NCBI GenBank assembly: GCA_046724665.1
Contig: JBKOWZ010000118.1
Coordinates: forward strand, 1-5,870
Direction: 5' to 3'
Source: Actinocrinis sp046724665
GTDB lineage: Bacteria; Actinomycetota; Actinomycetes; Streptomycetales; Catenulisporaceae
Length of the DNA: 5,870 bases
The notes under the pieces are model-generated. The model made no database searches, was not told the DNA's origin, and was given only the letters and a program-made list of their open reading frames with translations. Below are positions 1 to 5,870 of this stretch, piece after piece (position 1 is the stretch's first letter; each line of letters starts with the position of its first letter). The position numbers and the translations under genes are program-made.

Positions 1-2166
1 GCGCGGCGCCGGCCGCCGGGTCGTCACGCCGCCGGCGCGCCGGATCAGCGAGCCGAGCACCGGGGCGGCGAGCGCGGCGTTCGCGAGCGTCGGCATCCGC
101 GTCGCCGCGCGCGCGAGCCAGGGGATGAATCCGAGGGCGTACATCTCGCGCGGCCGCAGGCGGCCACGGTAGTGATGCGCGAGGAACTCGGCCTTGTAGG
201 TGGCCATGTCCACGTGCGTCGGGCAGTCGATGGAGCAGCCCTTGCACGCCAGGCACAGATCGAGCGCCTCGCGCACGTCCTCGTTGCGCCACGACGCGTC
301 GGTGACCTCGCCCTGGAACAGCTCGACGAGCAGCTTCGCCCGGCCGCGCGTGGAGTGCCGCTCGTCCCGGGTCGCGCGGTAGGACGGGCACATCACGCCC
401 GCGTCGTCGCGGCGGCAGCGGCCCACGCCGACGCAGCGCTCCGCGGCGTGCTGAAGCGATCCGGCGTCCTCGTCGAACGGGAAGAAGGCCGGGGTCAGGG
501 AGCTGGTTCGGTAGCCGGGGCCGAAGCGCAGCCGCGAGTCCAGCGGGTACGGATCCACCACCTTGCCGGGATTCATCCGGCCGCGTGGATCGAACACCAC
601 CTTGACCTGGCGGAACGCGTCCACGAGTTCGGGTCCGTACACCCGCTCCAGCAGCTCCCCGCGCGACTGGCCGTCGCCGTGCTCGCCGGAGATCGATCCG
701 CCGAGCGAGGCGACCAGGTCCGCGGCCCGCTCGACGTACGCGCGGTACTTGCGCAGCCCGGCCTGCGTGCGCAGGTCGAAGTTGTTGCGGGTGTGCACGC
801 AGCCCTGGCCGAAGTGCCCGTACCAGGCGCCGTCGTAGCCGAACTCGGACCAGAGCTCTGAAACGGCGCGCAGGTAGGCGCCGAGCCGCTGCGGCGGTAC
901 GGCCGCGTCCTCCCAGCCCTCCAGGTTGTGCGTGCCGTCCTCGCGCAGGGCGGTGGCGCCGAGGGCTGATTCGCGGATGGCCCACGCGCCGCGCTGCTCG
1001 GCGGGATCGTCGATCCGGCGGACGGACGCCGCGGCGGGCAGGGACGCGGTGAACCGCGCCGTGCGCGCGTCGGCCTCGGCGCGGGTGTCGGCGCCGATCT
1101 CGGCCAGCAGCCAGCCGCCGCGGTTCTCCCGCACCGCCTGGTCGAGGCCGGGCAGCACGCTGAGATACGCGGTGTTCAGCCGCCGGGCCAGCATCTGGCG
1201 CACCAGCGTGACGTCGAAGCCCTCGAGTCCGAGCAGTCCCTCCGGCAGCGCGCCGAGCAGCGCCGGGACGGCGTCCGCGGCCTCGAACACGTCGCGGTAG
1301 CCGAGGACGACCAGGCGCCGGTACGCCGGGTTCGGGATCAGCCGGACGACCGCCTCGGTGACCAGCACGCACGTGGACTCGGTGCCGACCAGCAGCCGCG
1401 CGACGTGCGCCGGGCGGCCGGGCAGCAGCTGGTCGAGGTTGAACCCTGAGACGCGCCGCGGCAGGTGGGGGAAGCGCGCCTCGACCAGGCCGGCGGCGCG
1501 GCGGCCGATCTCGCGCAGCGAGGCGACCGGCGCCGCCTCCGGGGCGCCGCGCTTGACCAGCGCCGCGTACTGCGCGTCGTCGTAGGACCCGAACTCGTAC
1601 TGCGCGCCGCCGTAGGCCGCGACGCGCAGCCGCTCCACGTTGTCCACGGTCTTGCCCGCGAACAGCGAGTGCGTGCCGCAGGAGTTGTTGCCGATCATCC
1701 CGCCGAGCGTGCACCAGGCGTGCGTCGATGGGTCGGGGCCGAAGGTGAGCCCATGCGCCTCGGCGGCCCGCCGCAGGTCGTCCAGCACCACGCCCGGCTG
1801 CACCCGGGCCGTGCGGGCGACCGGGTCGAGGGCGAGGATCGCAGTCATGTGCCGGCTGAAATCGACCACGACCGCCTCGTTGCAGCCCTGACCGGCCAGC
1901 GAGGTCCCACCGCCGCGGCCGAGTACGGGCACGTCGAAGTCGGCGCAGACCGACAGGGTTCTGACGACGTCGGCCTCGTCGCGCGGGAACACCACGCCGA
2001 TCGGGACCTGCCGGTAGTTGGAGGAGTCGGTGGCGTACACGGCGCGCGTGCCGGAGCCGAACTCGACCTCGCCGCGCAGCGCGGCGCGCAGCGCGGATTC
2101 GAGCTCTGCCGGACGGGCAGTTTCCGGTCCCGGTGCCGACCCCGGCGTCGGTGCGGGCTCAGGCAT
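1..2166 (-). CDS. FAD-linked oxidase/dehydrogenase with C-terminal Fe-S domain (D-lactate / D-2-hydroxyglutarate dehydrogenase type), C-terminus cut by window edge
   Basis: An open frame of 722 codons with no stop runs off the left edge. An N-terminal PCMH-type FAD-binding domain lies at about residues 45-270, with the glycine-rich GRGGGTSLAGQ at 83-93 and GMIGNNSCGTHS at 156-167. A FAD-oxidase C domain follows, with the signature GEHGDG at 494-499. Then come iron-sulfur motifs: C578-x5-C584-x8-C593-P and C638-x2-C641-x2-C644-x3-C648-P, the latter a classical 4Fe-4S pattern. The first motif has Val at the middle-Cys position, which I recall as usual in this family (YdiJ-like). Family members are roughly 930-1,000 residues, so the cysteine-rich (CCG) electron-transfer domain should lie beyond the edge. 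Such enzymes oxidise D-2-hydroxyacids and pass electrons to the respiratory chain; the substrate cannot be read here. The ATG at 2166 overlaps the end of the response regulator by 8 nt with no strong ribosome site, suggesting translational coupling. The domain call is firm; the substrate is inference. Confidence 0.93.
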   Translation of the reverse strand, partial: MPEPAPTPGSAPGPETARPAELESALRAALRGEVEFGSGTRAVYATDSSNYRQVPIGVVFPRDEADVVRTLSVCADFDVPVLGRGGGTSLAGQGCNEAVVVDFSRHMTAILALDPVARTARVQPGVVLDDLRRAAEAHGLTFGPDPSTHAWCTLGGMIGNNSCGTHSLFAGKTVDNVERLRVAAYGGAQYEFGSYDDAQYAALVKRGAPEAAPVASLREIGRRAAGLVEARFPHLPRRVSGFNLDQLLPGRPAHVARLLVGTESTCVLVTEAVVRLIPNPAYRRLVVLGYRDVFEAADAVPALLGALPEGLLGLEGFDVTLVRQMLARRLNTAYLSVLPGLDQAVRENRGGWLLAEIGADTRAEADARTARFTASLPAAASVRRIDDPAEQRGAWAIRESALGATALREDGTHNLEGWEDAAVPPQRLGAYLRAVSELWSEFGYDGAWYGHFGQGCVHTRNNFDLRTQAGLRKYRAYVERAADLVASLGGSISGEHGDGQSRGELLERVYGPELVDAFRQVKVVFDPRGRMNPGKVVDPYPLDSRLRFGPGYRTSSLTPAFFPFDEDAGSLQHAAERCVGVGRCRRDDAGVMCPSYRATRDERHSTRGRAKLLVELFQGEVTDASWRNEDVREALDLCLACKGCSIDCPTHVDMATYKAEFLAHHYRGRLRPREMYALGFIPWLARAATRMPTLANAALAAPVLGSLIRRAGGVTTRRPAPR

Positions 2167-2833
2167 GCCGGACCGCCCACAGCGCCGCCTGCGTCCGGTC
2201 GGCCACGCCGAGCTTCATCAGCACGCTGGAGACGTGCGTCTTCACCGTCTTCTCCGACACCGTCAGGGCCCTGGCGATCTCCCGGTTGGAGCGTCCGCGC
2301 GCGATCAGGTCGAGCACCTCGCGCTCCCGGGCGGTCAACTGCGGTTCGATGCCGTCGCCGGGGGACTGCCCCGCCTGCGCGCCGAGCAGCGCCGCCGCCA
2401 CCTGCGGCCCGAGCAGCACGTGCCCGGCGGCCACCGCGCGGATCGCGGCCGCCAGCGCAGACGGCTCGACGTCCTTGGAGACGTAGCCGCGCGCCCCGGC
2501 CCGGATCGCCGGGACCACGGTGCGCAGCTCGCCGAAGCTGGTCACGATCAGCACCCTGCTCTCCACGGCGGCCTCGGCCATCAGTTCGATCGCGGCCACG
2601 CCGTCGGTGCCGGGCATCACCAGGTCGAGCAGCACCACGTCGGGCCGCAGCTCCCGCGCCAGGCGCGCGGCCGCGGCGCCGTCCCCGGCCTCGCCGACCA
2701 CCTCGATGTCCGGCTGCACCTCGAGGAACACCCGCAGGCCCTGCCGCACCATCGGGTGGTCGTCCGCGATCAGCACCCTGATTTTACCTCCGGAGCCGGC
2801 CTTCGCCGCGGGCACGTCACGCGGGCCGTCCAC
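2159..2833 (-). CDS. Two-component response regulator, NarL/LuxR (FixJ) family
   Basis: A 224-residue, full-length cytoplasmic DNA-binding regulator. The receiver domain spans about 18-135: acidic pair D24-D25, phospho-acceptor D70 in LLDLVMPG, switch Thr98 and Lys120 in YVSKD. After a Gly/Ala/Gln-rich linker comes a LuxR-type HTH at about 164-224, with LTAREREVL (166-174), the GRSNREIA stretch (180-187) and the recognition-helix region SEKTVKTHVSSVLMKL (193-208). The kinase just upstream should phosphorylate D70 and so promote dimerisation and DNA binding; that pairing is inferred from gene order. The GTG start at 2833 lies 6 nt after a perfect GGAGG and overlaps the kinase gene by 17 nt. 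It adds about 17 residues before the first beta strand. A second GGAGG (minus strand, 2791-2787) precedes an in-frame GTG at 2776, but starting there would trim beta strand 1. The gene also overlaps the downstream oxidase by 8 nt. Confidence 0.96.
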   Translation of the reverse strand: MDGPRDVPAAKAGSGGKIRVLIADDHPMVRQGLRVFLEVQPDIEVVGEAGDGAAAARLARELRPDVVLLDLVMPGTDGVAAIELMAEAAVESRVLIVTSFGELRTVVPAIRAGARGYVSKDVEPSALAAAIRAVAAGHVLLGPQVAAALLGAQAGQSPGDGIEPQLTAREREVLDLIARGRSNREIARALTVSEKTVKTHVSSVLMKLGVADRTQAALWAVRHA

Positions 2834-3992
2834 CGGGCACCTCCAACCGCACCGTCGTACCCTGGCCCGGCGCCGACGTCACCCGCACGCGACCGCCCAC
2901 CGAGTCGGCACGCTCACGCATCGACACCAGCCCCAGCCCGCGCTCCGCCGCGACCGACCGCATGTCGAACCCCGAGCCGTCGTCCGCGACCGTCAGCAGC
3001 GCCCCGCCGCGCGGCAGCGGACCGAGGGACAGCTCGATCAGCTTCGCGTCGGCGTGTCGCAGGGCATTGTGCAGGGCCTCCTGCGCGACGCGCAGCACCA
3101 CCTGCTCGTGCGCCGGCGGCAGGGCGCTGATGGGCTCCTCGCGGAACGTGACGCGCGGGCCGCCGTGCGTCTGGTGCGCGCGGTCGATCACGTCGATCTG
3201 CTTGCGCATCGCCTGCGCCAGACCGTCCTCGTCCAGCTCCGCCGGGCGCAGCTCGCCGACCGCCGCGCGCAGCTCCTCGGCCGCCTCGCCGGCCAGCGCC
3301 GCGATCTGCCCGAGGTGCGAGCGCGCACGTTCCGGATCGCTCTCGACCAGGCCGCCCGCCGCCTCGGCGGTGAGCCGCAGCGCGAACAGCTTCTGCGCCA
3401 CCGCGTCGTGCAGCTCGCGGGCCAGGCGCGTGCGCTCGGCCACGATCGCCAGCTCGCGCTCGCGCTCGTAGAGCCGCGCGTGAGTCAGCGCGATCGCCGC
3501 GTGCGCGGCGAGGACGGTGAGCAGTTCCTCGTCCTGCGCGGTGAAGCCGCGGCCCTGCCCGGGCGGGCTGGTGTTGCCCAGGAACAGCGCGCCGAGGATC
3601 TCGTCGCAGTCCCGGATCGGCACGCCGAGGAACGCGGTCAGCCTCGGGTGCGCCGCGGGCCACCAGCCGAAGCGCGGATCGGCGGTGACGTCGTCGAGCC
3701 GCTGCGGGCTCGGGTCGTGCAGCATCACCGAGAGCATCCCGTGCTGGCGCGGCAGCGGCCCGATCGCGGCCCACTGCTCCTCGCTGACCCCCTCGACCAG
3801 GAACCGCGCGAACGATCCGGCGCCGTCCGGCACGCCGAGCGCCGCGTACTCGGCGCCGACCAGCTCGCGCGCGGTGCGCACGATCCGGCGCAGCGCCTTG
3901 CCGGTGTCCAGGTCCCGGCTGATCGTGAGCACCGCCTGGCTCAGCTCGTGCAGCGTGGCCAGGGCCTGCGACCGGTCTGCCGTGGTGGACAC
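2817..3992 (-). CDS. GAF-domain sensor histidine kinase (HisKA_3/HATPase type, DosS/DosT-like GAF)
   Basis: A 391-residue protein with no signal peptide or membrane segment, so probably cytosolic. A GAF domain (about 30-172) reads like the first GAF of DosS/DosT, including LPRQHGMLSVML, RLDDVTADPRFG and AHPRLTAFLGVPI. A charged, probably coiled-coil linker (173-188) follows, then a HisKA_3 dimerisation domain with phospho-acceptor His195 in ARELHDAVAQ. The ATPase domain has N-box Asn309 (QEALHNALRHA), G1 DDGSGF (337-342) and G2 GLGL (352-355). It should autophosphorylate on His195 and pass phosphate to the overlapping response regulator. The family is that of NarX/DegS-type kinases; compared with DosS it lacks the second GAF domain. 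The frame stays open upstream to 4427, but that extension is low-complexity sequence antisense to the SDR gene. I therefore chose the GTG at 3992, where family-like sequence begins. The signal is unknown; His115 hints at haem. Confidence 0.93.
   Translation of the reverse strand: MSTTADRSQALATLHELSQAVLTISRDLDTGKALRRIVRTARELVGAEYAALGVPDGAGSFARFLVEGVSEEQWAAIGPLPRQHGMLSVMLHDPSPQRLDDVTADPRFGWWPAAHPRLTAFLGVPIRDCDEILGALFLGNTSPPGQGRGFTAQDEELLTVLAAHAAIALTHARLYERERELAIVAERTRLARELHDAVAQKLFALRLTAEAAGGLVESDPERARSHLGQIAALAGEAAEELRAAVGELRPAELDEDGLAQAMRKQIDVIDRAHQTHGGPRVTFREEPISALPPAHEQVVLRVAQEALHNALRHADAKLIELSLGPLPRGGALLTVADDGSGFDMRSVAAERGLGLVSMRERADSVGGRVRVTSAPGQGTTVRLEVPGGRPA
2840..2844 (-). promoter_or_regulatory. 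Ribosome binding site of the response regulator
   Basis: A perfect GGAGG on the minus strand inside the end of the kinase gene, 6 nt before the GTG at 2833. It decides that start over the internal GTG at 2776 and lets the regulator be translated from the same message as the kinase. Confidence 0.75.
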
Positions 3993-4004
3993 GGTCCCAC
4001 CGTA
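3993..4004 (-). promoter_or_regulatory. Possible -10 element for a leaderless kinase transcript
   Basis: On the minus strand the hexamer TACGGT (4004-3999) fits the actinobacterial TANNNT -10 pattern. It is followed by six bases, GGGACC, and then the GTG start at 3992. That spacing is what a leaderless mRNA would show, with transcription starting at or next to the start codon. There is no convincing -35 hexamer upstream. The alternative reading is that GGTGGG just before the GTG acts as a poorly spaced Shine-Dalgarno. The match is short and could be chance. Confidence 0.35.
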
Positions 4005-4046
4005 GCGCGCCGGGCGTCCGCGCAGATCGGCCGCTGCTCCGCCCGA

Positions 4047-4058
4047 GGTCCTAGGACC
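4047..4058. promoter_or_regulatory. Perfect 12-bp palindrome GGTCCTAGGACC, candidate operator
   Basis: An uninterrupted perfect palindrome with no spacer lies in the non-coding gap between the divergent kinase and SDR genes. It is 55 bp upstream of the kinase start and 68 bp upstream of the SDR start. It shares GGTCC/GGACC half-sites with a second inverted repeat 13 bp to its right. A dimeric regulator could bind here, and the response regulator encoded in this window is the obvious candidate. It does not match the mycobacterial DosR box as I remember it, so the partner is unassigned. Confidence 0.5.
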
Positions 4059-4070
4059 GATGGACGAGCG

Positions 4071-4089
4071 CGGTCCGGTCGCCGGACCG
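4071..4089. promoter_or_regulatory. Inverted repeat, 8-bp arms with 3-bp loop, candidate operator or hairpin
   Basis: The arms CGGTCCGG (4071-4078) and CCGGACCG (4082-4089) flank TCG. It carries the same GGTCC/GGACC half-sites as the palindrome at 4047-4058, on the SDR side of the divergent gap. It may be a second operator, or it could form a stable hairpin in an SDR leader RNA. There is no T-tract, so it is not a conventional intrinsic terminator. Confidence 0.45.
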
Positions 4090-4125
4090 ATCCGCGCGCG
4101 GGCCGCCCGGCGCGAGAGTCGAGGC

Positions 4126-4893
4126 ATGAAGACAACGCAGACCCAGACGCACAACGCCCTCTTCGGGCCCGGGACCAGGAAGCCGGTGGCGATCGTCACC
4201 GGCGCCTCGCGCGGCCTGGGCCGCGAGCTGGCCCTCGCGCTGGCCGAGGACGGCTGGAAGCTGGTCATCACGGCGCGCGGCGCCGCCGAGCTCGACCGGA
4301 CTGCCGCGCGGCTGGCCGCGCTCACCGAGGTGGCGGCGCTGGCCGGCAGCGTGGTGGACGACGACCACCGCGCCGACCTCGCCGACGCCGCGGCGCAGCT
4401 CGGCGGCACAACCCTGCTGGTCAACAACGCCTCGACGCTGACCGGCTACGACCTGGCCGGCGCCGCGCCGCCGACGCTCGGACTGTTCCCGCTGCCCGGC
4501 CTGCTGGAGACCTTCGAGGTCAACGTCCTCGGCCCGATCGCGCTGACCCAGCTGGTGCTGCCGCAGCTGCGGCAGGTCGGCGGCGCGATCATCAACGTGT
4601 CCTCCGACGCCGCCGTCGAGCCCTATGCGGGCTGGGGCGGCTACGGCGCGAGCAAGGCAGCCCTCGACCACGCCTCGGCGATCCTCGCCGAGGAGGAGCC
4701 CGACCTGCGCGTGTGGGCGGTCGATCCGGGCGACATGCGTACCCGGATGCACCAGGAGGCCTTCCCCGGCGAGGACATCTCCGACCGGCCGCTGCCGCAG
4801 ACCGTGGTCCCCGCGTTCCGCGCACTGCTGCGCGAGCTGCCCGCGTCCGGGCGGTATCGCGCCGCGGACCTGCTGGTGAAGGCGGGCGTCTGA
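4126..4893 (+). CDS. Classical SDR family NAD(P)-dependent oxidoreductase
   Basis: A 255-residue protein, the normal length for classical short-chain dehydrogenases, with a full Rossmann fold and active site. The cofactor loop TGASRGLG is at 25-32. NNAS (100-103) replaces the usual NNAG. The catalytic tetrad is Asn133, Ser160, Tyr173 and Lys177 (YGASK), and PGDMRT (201-206) follows. Arg29 and Arg51 after beta strand 2 (TAR) suggest NADPH preference, which is an inference. It is soluble and cytoplasmic; its substrate cannot be told from sequence. An upstream in-frame ATG at 4060 would add 22 Arg-rich residues that do not resemble an SDR start. The ATG at 4126 has GAGAG 7 nt upstream and gives a short tail before the first beta strand, so I chose it. 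Its stop overlaps the next ATG by one base (TGATG), so the two genes are probably co-translated. It diverges from the kinase operon. Confidence 0.95.
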   Translation: MKTTQTQTHNALFGPGTRKPVAIVTGASRGLGRELALALAEDGWKLVITARGAAELDRTAARLAALTEVAALAGSVVDDDHRADLADAAAQLGGTTLLVNNASTLTGYDLAGAAPPTLGLFPLPGLLETFEVNVLGPIALTQLVLPQLRQVGGAIINVSSDAAVEPYAGWGGYGASKAALDHASAILAEEEPDLRVWAVDPGDMRTRMHQEAFPGEDISDRPLPQTVVPAFRALLRELPASGRYRAADLLVKAGV

Positions 4894-5870
4894 TGGCCCT
4901 GACACTGGCCGCGGGCATGGACGGCGCGTCGGCGGGCGTCTCAGGCGCCGACTTCACCGTCCCGGAGGAGCTGTCCGCGCGCGAGCCGGCCGAGGCGCGC
5001 GGCGTGCCCCGCGACCAGGTGCGGATGCTCGTCGGGCATCGCAACGGCCTGCGGCTGTCGCACCATGTGGCCGCCGACCTGCCGCGGCTGCTGCGGCCCG
5101 GGGACCTGTTGGTGGTCAACGACTCCGGCACGCTGCCGGCCGCGCTCGCCGCCCGGCTGCCGGGCGGGGCGCCGGTCGCGCTGCACGTCTCCAGCGCCGA
5201 GCCGGGTGCCGGAGGGGAGTACCTGGTCGAACTGCGCAGGCCGCACGGCGGCACGACGGTCCCCTTCGTGGCGGGCCAGTCCCCGGCGCGCCGCGGCCTG
5301 GAGCTCGCCCTGCCGGGCGGCGCGTTCGCGCGGTTGGCCGCGCAGTTCACGCCGCGGCTGTGGTACGCACGCTTCCGGTTCCCCAGCGGGGGCGGCGAAC
5401 CGGAGGTGGCGCAGGGTTCGATGACGCAGTACCTGGCTCGCCACGGCAAGCCGATCCGCTACTCGTACGTGGACCGGGACTGGCCGCTCTCGGCGTATCA
5501 GACCGTGTTCGCGGTCGAACCCGGCAGCAGCGAGATGCCCAGCGCCGCGCGCCCCTTCACGCCGGAACTGGTTGTCGCGCTCGTCTCGCGCGGCATCCTG
5601 ATCGCCCCGATCACGCTGCACACCGGCGTGGCCTCGCCCGAGGCGCACGAGGCCCCTTACGCCGAACGCTACCGGGTGCCGCCGAGCACGGCGCGGCTGG
5701 TCAACCACGTGCGCGCGTCCGGCGGCCGGGTCGTCGCGGTCGGCACGACGGCCGTGCGCGCACTGGAGTCGGCGGTCGGGCGCGACGGCCGGGTGCGCGC
5801 GGCGGACGGCTGGACCGACCTGGTCATCACCCCGCGGCGCGGCGTGCGCGCCGTGGACGGGCTGCTGACC
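4893..5870 (+). CDS. QueA-like S-adenosylmethionine:tRNA ribosyltransferase-isomerase family protein, divergent, C-terminus cut by window edge
   Basis: A 326-codon open frame runs off the right edge. Family landmarks are ADFTVPEELSAREP (19-32; QueA proteins start DFxxPxxL), LRPGDLLVVNDSGTLPAAL (67-85), YQTVFAVEPG (202-211), and VAVGTTAVRALES (281-293). The stretch ending RAVDGLLT (319-326) comes just before the usual NFHLP. About 40-60 residues are probably missing. QueA transfers ribose from SAM to preQ1 in tRNA and forms epoxyqueuosine. Here the near-invariant AAPTAGLHF-type segment reads EMPSAARPF (214-222). The region after TLHTG (241-245) is about seven residues shorter than in E. coli QueA and lacks the HxMHSE motif. 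It is therefore either a diverged QueA or a relative with another SAM-dependent job. The ATG at 4893 overlaps the SDR stop and adds about 18 residues before the family start; ATG 4917 is a less likely alternative. Family membership is firm, the reaction is not. Confidence 0.88.
   Translation, partial: MALTLAAGMDGASAGVSGADFTVPEELSAREPAEARGVPRDQVRMLVGHRNGLRLSHHVAADLPRLLRPGDLLVVNDSGTLPAALAARLPGGAPVALHVSSAEPGAGGEYLVELRRPHGGTTVPFVAGQSPARRGLELALPGGAFARLAAQFTPRLWYARFRFPSGGGEPEVAQGSMTQYLARHGKPIRYSYVDRDWPLSAYQTVFAVEPGSSEMPSAARPFTPELVVALVSRGILIAPITLHTGVASPEAHEAPYAERYRVPPSTARLVNHVRASGGRVVAVGTTAVRALESAVGRDGRVRAADGWTDLVITPRRGVRAVDGLLT

Noticed and set aside
851..860. Perfect palindrome CAGAGCTCTG
   Set aside because: It lies inside the oxidase coding region, encodes ordinary residues and has no partner copy, so it is probably chance.
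1735..1800. Possible loss of a cysteine in the first Fe-S motif of the oxidase, or a frameshift in its reading frame
   Set aside because: The frame is open and motif-rich throughout 1-2166. The Val at the middle-Cys position of C578-x5-C584 (at about 420-435) matches a family trait and not damage.
172..2781. Long plus-strand open frames across the oxidase and regulator genes
   Set aside because: They are low-complexity Arg/Ala/Pro/Gly translations, antisense to genes with clear catalytic motifs; in very GC-rich DNA such shadow frames are expected.
4071..4089. Intrinsic terminator between the divergent genes
   Set aside because: The hairpin has no following T-tract and lies between divergent starts, where no transcript needs to end.
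4060..4125. Earlier ATG for the SDR gene at 4060
   Set aside because: It would add an Arg-rich stretch unlike SDR N-termini and would turn the inverted repeat at 4071-4089 into coding sequence. The ATG at 4126 gives the normal family length.
3993..4427. Upstream extension of the kinase reading frame to an ATG at 4427
   Set aside because: The extra 145 residues are Ala/Ser/Arg-rich with no domain, and most of the extension is antisense to the SDR gene. Family-like sequence starts at GTG 3992.
4051..5708. Long minus-strand open frames opposite the SDR and QueA-like genes
   Set aside because: The translations lack recognisable domains and mirror the codon structure of the plus-strand genes, which have complete motifs.

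Overview
The window is very GC-rich with strongly G/C-biased third codon positions. It uses GTG starts beside ATG, and the coding regions are tightly packed with short overlaps. The gene families are typical of a high-GC actinobacterium (Streptomyces/Catenulispora-like); this assignment rests on style and protein families, not on a marker gene.

The layout is two divergent transcription units leaving a 133-bp gap at about 3993-4125. Leftward (minus strand) run three overlapping genes. The first is a soluble single-GAF sensor histidine kinase (3992-2817). The second is a NarL/LuxR-type response regulator (2833-2159). The third is a large FAD-linked oxidase/dehydrogenase with C-terminal iron-sulfur motifs, running off the left edge (2166 to 1). 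Rightward (plus strand) run a classical short-chain dehydrogenase (4126-4893) and, overlapping its stop by one base, a divergent QueA-like protein running off the right edge (4893 to 5870). No RNA genes, mobile elements, CRISPR arrays or convincing terminators were seen. There is no stretch above 300 bp without a gene.

The leftward unit looks like a sensor-regulator pair translated together with a respiratory-type flavoprotein, probably acting on a D-2-hydroxyacid such as D-lactate or D-2-hydroxyglutarate. The kinase GAF domain resembles that of mycobacterial DosS/DosT and has a His at the position I align with the DosS haem-ligand His. A redox, gas or haem signal is therefore a reasonable but unproven hypothesis. 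The divergent gap holds two inverted repeats built from the same GGTCC/GGACC half-sites, which are candidate operators.

The rightward pair is less clear. The SDR has a complete catalytic tetrad. The QueA-like protein keeps the fold-defining segments of tRNA ribosyltransferase-isomerases, but several of the most conserved active-site stretches are replaced or shortened, so it may not make epoxyqueuosine.
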